From positions 1 through 7,422 of the forward strand of contig NZ_JYJG01000343.1 of the NCBI RefSeq assembly GCF_000955955.1: a stretch of 7,422 bases of DNA, written 5' to 3'. The first letter of the stretch is position 1. Each line of letters starts with the position of its first letter. This stretch comes from Lentzea aerocolonigenes (GTDB taxonomy: Bacteria > Actinomycetota > Actinomycetes > Mycobacteriales > Pseudonocardiaceae). Both the position numbers and the translations under genes were made by a program. Under the pieces are notes generated by a model. That model saw only the letters and a list, made by a program, of their open reading frames with translations. It ran no database searches and was not told the DNA's origin. This document shows positions 5,622-7,422 of the stretch, in pieces.

Positions 5622-6410
5622 ATGAGCACCGCGACCGTCAACGGCATCACCATCGGATATGACGACACAGGCTCCGGCGACGACGTGCTGGTCCTCGTGC
5701 ACGGCCACCCGTTCGACCGCTCGATGTGGCAGCCGCAGCTGGAGCACTTCCGCGGCTCCGGCTGGCGCGTGATCGCCGCCGATCTGCGCGGCTACGGTGA
5801 ATCCACGGTCGTTCCCGGCGTGACGCCGCTGTCGGCGTTCGCCGGGGACGTCGCCGCACTGCTCGATCACCTGAACGTCGAGCGGTTCGTGCTCGGCGGC
5901 CTGTCGATGGGCGGGCAGATCGTGCTGGAGTTCCAGCGGCTGTACGGCGAACGCACCCGCGGCCTGATCCTGGCTGACACGTTCGCCCAGGCCGAGACCC
6001 CGCAGGGCCGCGTGATCCGCAACGACATGGCCGACCGGCTGCTGCGCGAGGGCATGGCCGGTTATGCCGGCGAGGTGCTGTGGAAGATGGTGGCGCGGCA
6101 CAACGCCGGGCCCGTCTCCGAGCACGTGTCGCGGATGATGAACAACGCCCCGGCGGAAGGCGCGGCGGCGGCGTTGCGAGGGCGTGCCGAGCGGCCCGAC
6201 TACACCGAACTGCTCGGCACGATCACCGTGCCCACGTTGGTCGTGGTCGGCAGTGACGACGAGTTCACGCCCGTCTCGGACGCCGAGTACATGCACGAAC
6301 GCGTCCCGGGTTCGGCGCTGGTCGTGGTCGACGGAGCCGCCCACATGCCGAACCTGGAACGCGTTGACGTGTTCAACAAAGCTGTAGAGGAACTGCTAGC
6401 GCAGGCCTGA
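5622..6410 (+). CDS. Alpha/beta-fold hydrolase
   Basis: A complete 262-residue cytoplasmic protein of typical length. Seen: HGHPFDRSMW (27-36), the oxyanion-hole region; DLRGYGES (54-61), a common strand-4 loop; the nucleophile elbow GLSMGG with Ser95; GSDDEFTP (210-217), giving the acid Asp213 (or Asp212); and GAAHMPNLE with catalytic His241. The triad is complete, and a helical cap of about 120-195 lies between strand 6 and the acid. This arrangement is shared by esterases, lactonases, peroxidases and C-C bond hydrolases. The cap sequence gives no clear substrate, so I leave it general. The ATG is 18 nt after the ATP-grasp stop with no ribosome binding site between, so the start depends on leaderless transcription or reinitiation. 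Its last 15 bp overlap the converging symporter gene. Confidence 0.92.
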   Translation: MSTATVNGITIGYDDTGSGDDVLVLVHGHPFDRSMWQPQLEHFRGSGWRVIAADLRGYGESTVVPGVTPLSAFAGDVAALLDHLNVERFVLGGLSMGGQIVLEFQRLYGERTRGLILADTFAQAETPQGRVIRNDMADRLLREGMAGYAGEVLWKMVARHNAGPVSEHVSRMMNNAPAEGAAAALRGRAERPDYTELLGTITVPTLVVVGSDDEFTPVSDAEYMHERVPGSALVVVDGAAHMPNLERVDVFNKAVEELLAQA

Positions 6411-7422
6411 CCCGATGCCGGTCAGCCCGCGGACCTCCATCTCGCTCTGCTTGGCGGGGTCCGCGGGTTCCTTGCTCAGGATCGTGCCCAGGAACCCGGC
6501 CAGGAACGACAGCGGAATCGACACGATGCCGGGGTTCGAGAGCGGGAAGAACGCGAAGTCCGCGTCCGGGAACACCGACGACTTCGCGCCCGAGATGGCG
6601 GGCGAGAACACGATGAGCAGCACGCACGACGTGAGACCGCCGTAGATGCTCCACAGGGTGCCGCGCGTGTTGAAGCGCTTCCAGAACATGGAGTAGAGCA
6701 ACGTCGGCAGGTTCGCGGAAGCCGCCAGAGCGAAGGCCAGAGCGACCAAGAAGGCAACGTTCTGACCGTTGGCCGCGATGCCGCCGACGATCGCGAGCAC
6801 GCCGACGCACACCGCGGTGATGCGGGCGACCCGGACCTCGTCGCGCGGATCGGCCTCGCCGTGCTTGATGACGTTCGCGTACACGTCGTGGGCGAACGAA
6901 GCGGACGCCGTCAACGTAAGACCGGCGACGACCGCGAGGATCGTGGCGAACGCCACGGCGCAGACGATGCCGAGCAGCACCGTGCCACCGACCTGGAACG
7001 CGAGCAGCGGAGCGGCGGAGTTCTCGCCGCCAGGAGCGCCGGTGATCTTGTCGGTGCCGACCAGGGCCATCGCGCCGAAGCCGATGACCAGGGTGCACGA
7101 GTAGAAGATCGCCATCATCCAGGTGGCCCAGACGACGGACTTACGGGCTTCCTTGGCGTTCGGCACGGTGTAGAAGCGCATCAGCACGTGCGGCAGCGAA
7201 GCGGTGCCCAGCACCAGGGCCAGGGCCAGGGACAGGAAGTCGAGCTTCGTCAGTCCCGATGCGCCGTACTTCACACCGGGGGAGAGGACGGCCTCGCCCA
7301 GCGGCGACTTCTGGGTCGCGCGGTCGAGCATCGCGGAGAAGTCGAAGCCGAACTTGCCGATCAGGAAGATCGTCAGCAGCGAGACCGACAGGACCAGCAG
7401 GACGGCCTTGATGATCTGCACC
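6396..7422 (-). CDS. actP: Cation:acetate/monocarboxylate symporter, SSS family, C-terminal part (5' end outside window)
   Basis: The frame runs off the right edge with no true start: the GTG at 7421 encodes an internal valine (VQIIKAVLL). The visible 341 residues are roughly the last two thirds of a protein of about 540 residues in the ActP/MctC group, which takes up acetate, propionate or pyruvate with Na+ or H+ across the cytoplasmic membrane. Seen: eight hydrophobic segments, at about 1-22, 60-78, 97-121, 138-172, 198-216, 222-246, 256-273 and 299-316. KLDFLSLALALVLGTASLPHVLMRFYTVP (59-87), with LPHVLMRFYTV, is highly typical of ActP. The segment of 154-180, ending in TASASFAHDVY, is the conserved SSS helix with Ser/Thr that can bind Na+. 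The last 25 residues form a polar cytoplasmic tail. Acetate or a related monocarboxylate is the likely substrate, but which one is not clear. The stop overlaps the hydrolase 3' end by 15 bp. Confidence 0.93.
   Translation of the reverse strand, partial: VQIIKAVLLVLSVSLLTIFLIGKFGFDFSAMLDRATQKSPLGEAVLSPGVKYGASGLTKLDFLSLALALVLGTASLPHVLMRFYTVPNAKEARKSVVWATWMMAIFYSCTLVIGFGAMALVGTDKITGAPGGENSAAPLLAFQVGGTVLLGIVCAVAFATILAVVAGLTLTASASFAHDVYANVIKHGEADPRDEVRVARITAVCVGVLAIVGGIAANGQNVAFLVALAFALAASANLPTLLYSMFWKRFNTRGTLWSIYGGLTSCVLLIVFSPAISGAKSSVFPDADFAFFPLSNPGIVSIPLSFLAGFLGTILSKEPADPAKQSEMEVRGLTGIGSGLR

Noticed and set aside
4488..6344. A 618-codon open frame on the minus strand
   Set aside because: It lies antisense to three well-supported plus-strand genes and its His/Arg/Gly/Val-rich composition is typical of a shadow frame in high-GC DNA.

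Overview
The window is ordinary high-GC actinobacterial chromosome. The GC-rich third codon positions, GTG starts, a 13E12-type HNH protein and several apparently leaderless genes all fit an actinomycete. The mix of an FKBP lipoprotein, a DUF885 protein, a DcsG-like ATP-grasp protein and an ActP/MctC-type symporter suggests Pseudonocardiales, but that placement is an inference from protein style and no marker gene is present. I see no tRNA, rRNA, CRISPR array, insertion sequence, attachment site or replication origin.

Layout from left to right. (1) The 3' end of a DUF222/13E12 HNH-nuclease-like gene (1-444, cut by the window edge). (2) A HAD-superfamily phosphatase/phosphomutase-like gene (495-1133) with a strong ribosome binding site. 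(3) A secreted lipoprotein carrying an FKBP-type prolyl isomerase domain (1237-1761). (4) A perfect 14-bp hairpin (1777-1809) between converging genes. (5) On the minus strand, a QOR-type quinone oxidoreductase (2763-1822) lying downstream of a DUF885 metallopeptidase-like gene (4434-2848). (6) A 36-bp divergent promoter region. (7) On the plus strand, a 96-residue protein of unknown function (4471-4761) whose stop overlaps the start of a DcsG-like ATP-grasp protein (4758-5603), then an alpha/beta hydrolase (5622-6410). (8) On the minus strand, the C-terminal two thirds of an acetate/monocarboxylate:Na+ symporter (7422-6396), whose 3' end overlaps the hydrolase tail-to-tail by 15 bp.

Few of the genes clearly work together. 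The most coherent unit is the unknown small protein, the ATP-grasp ligase and perhaps the hydrolase. The DUF885 and QOR genes are co-oriented and may share a transcript. The clearest structure beyond the genes is a repeated promoter layout: four genes (FKBP, DUF885, the 96-residue protein and the hydrolase) have a TANNNT hexamer ending 6-8 nt before the start codon and no convincing ribosome binding site, the expected look of leaderless transcription. I found no strong evidence for a novel multi-gene system. The least explained part is the 96-residue/ATP-grasp pair.
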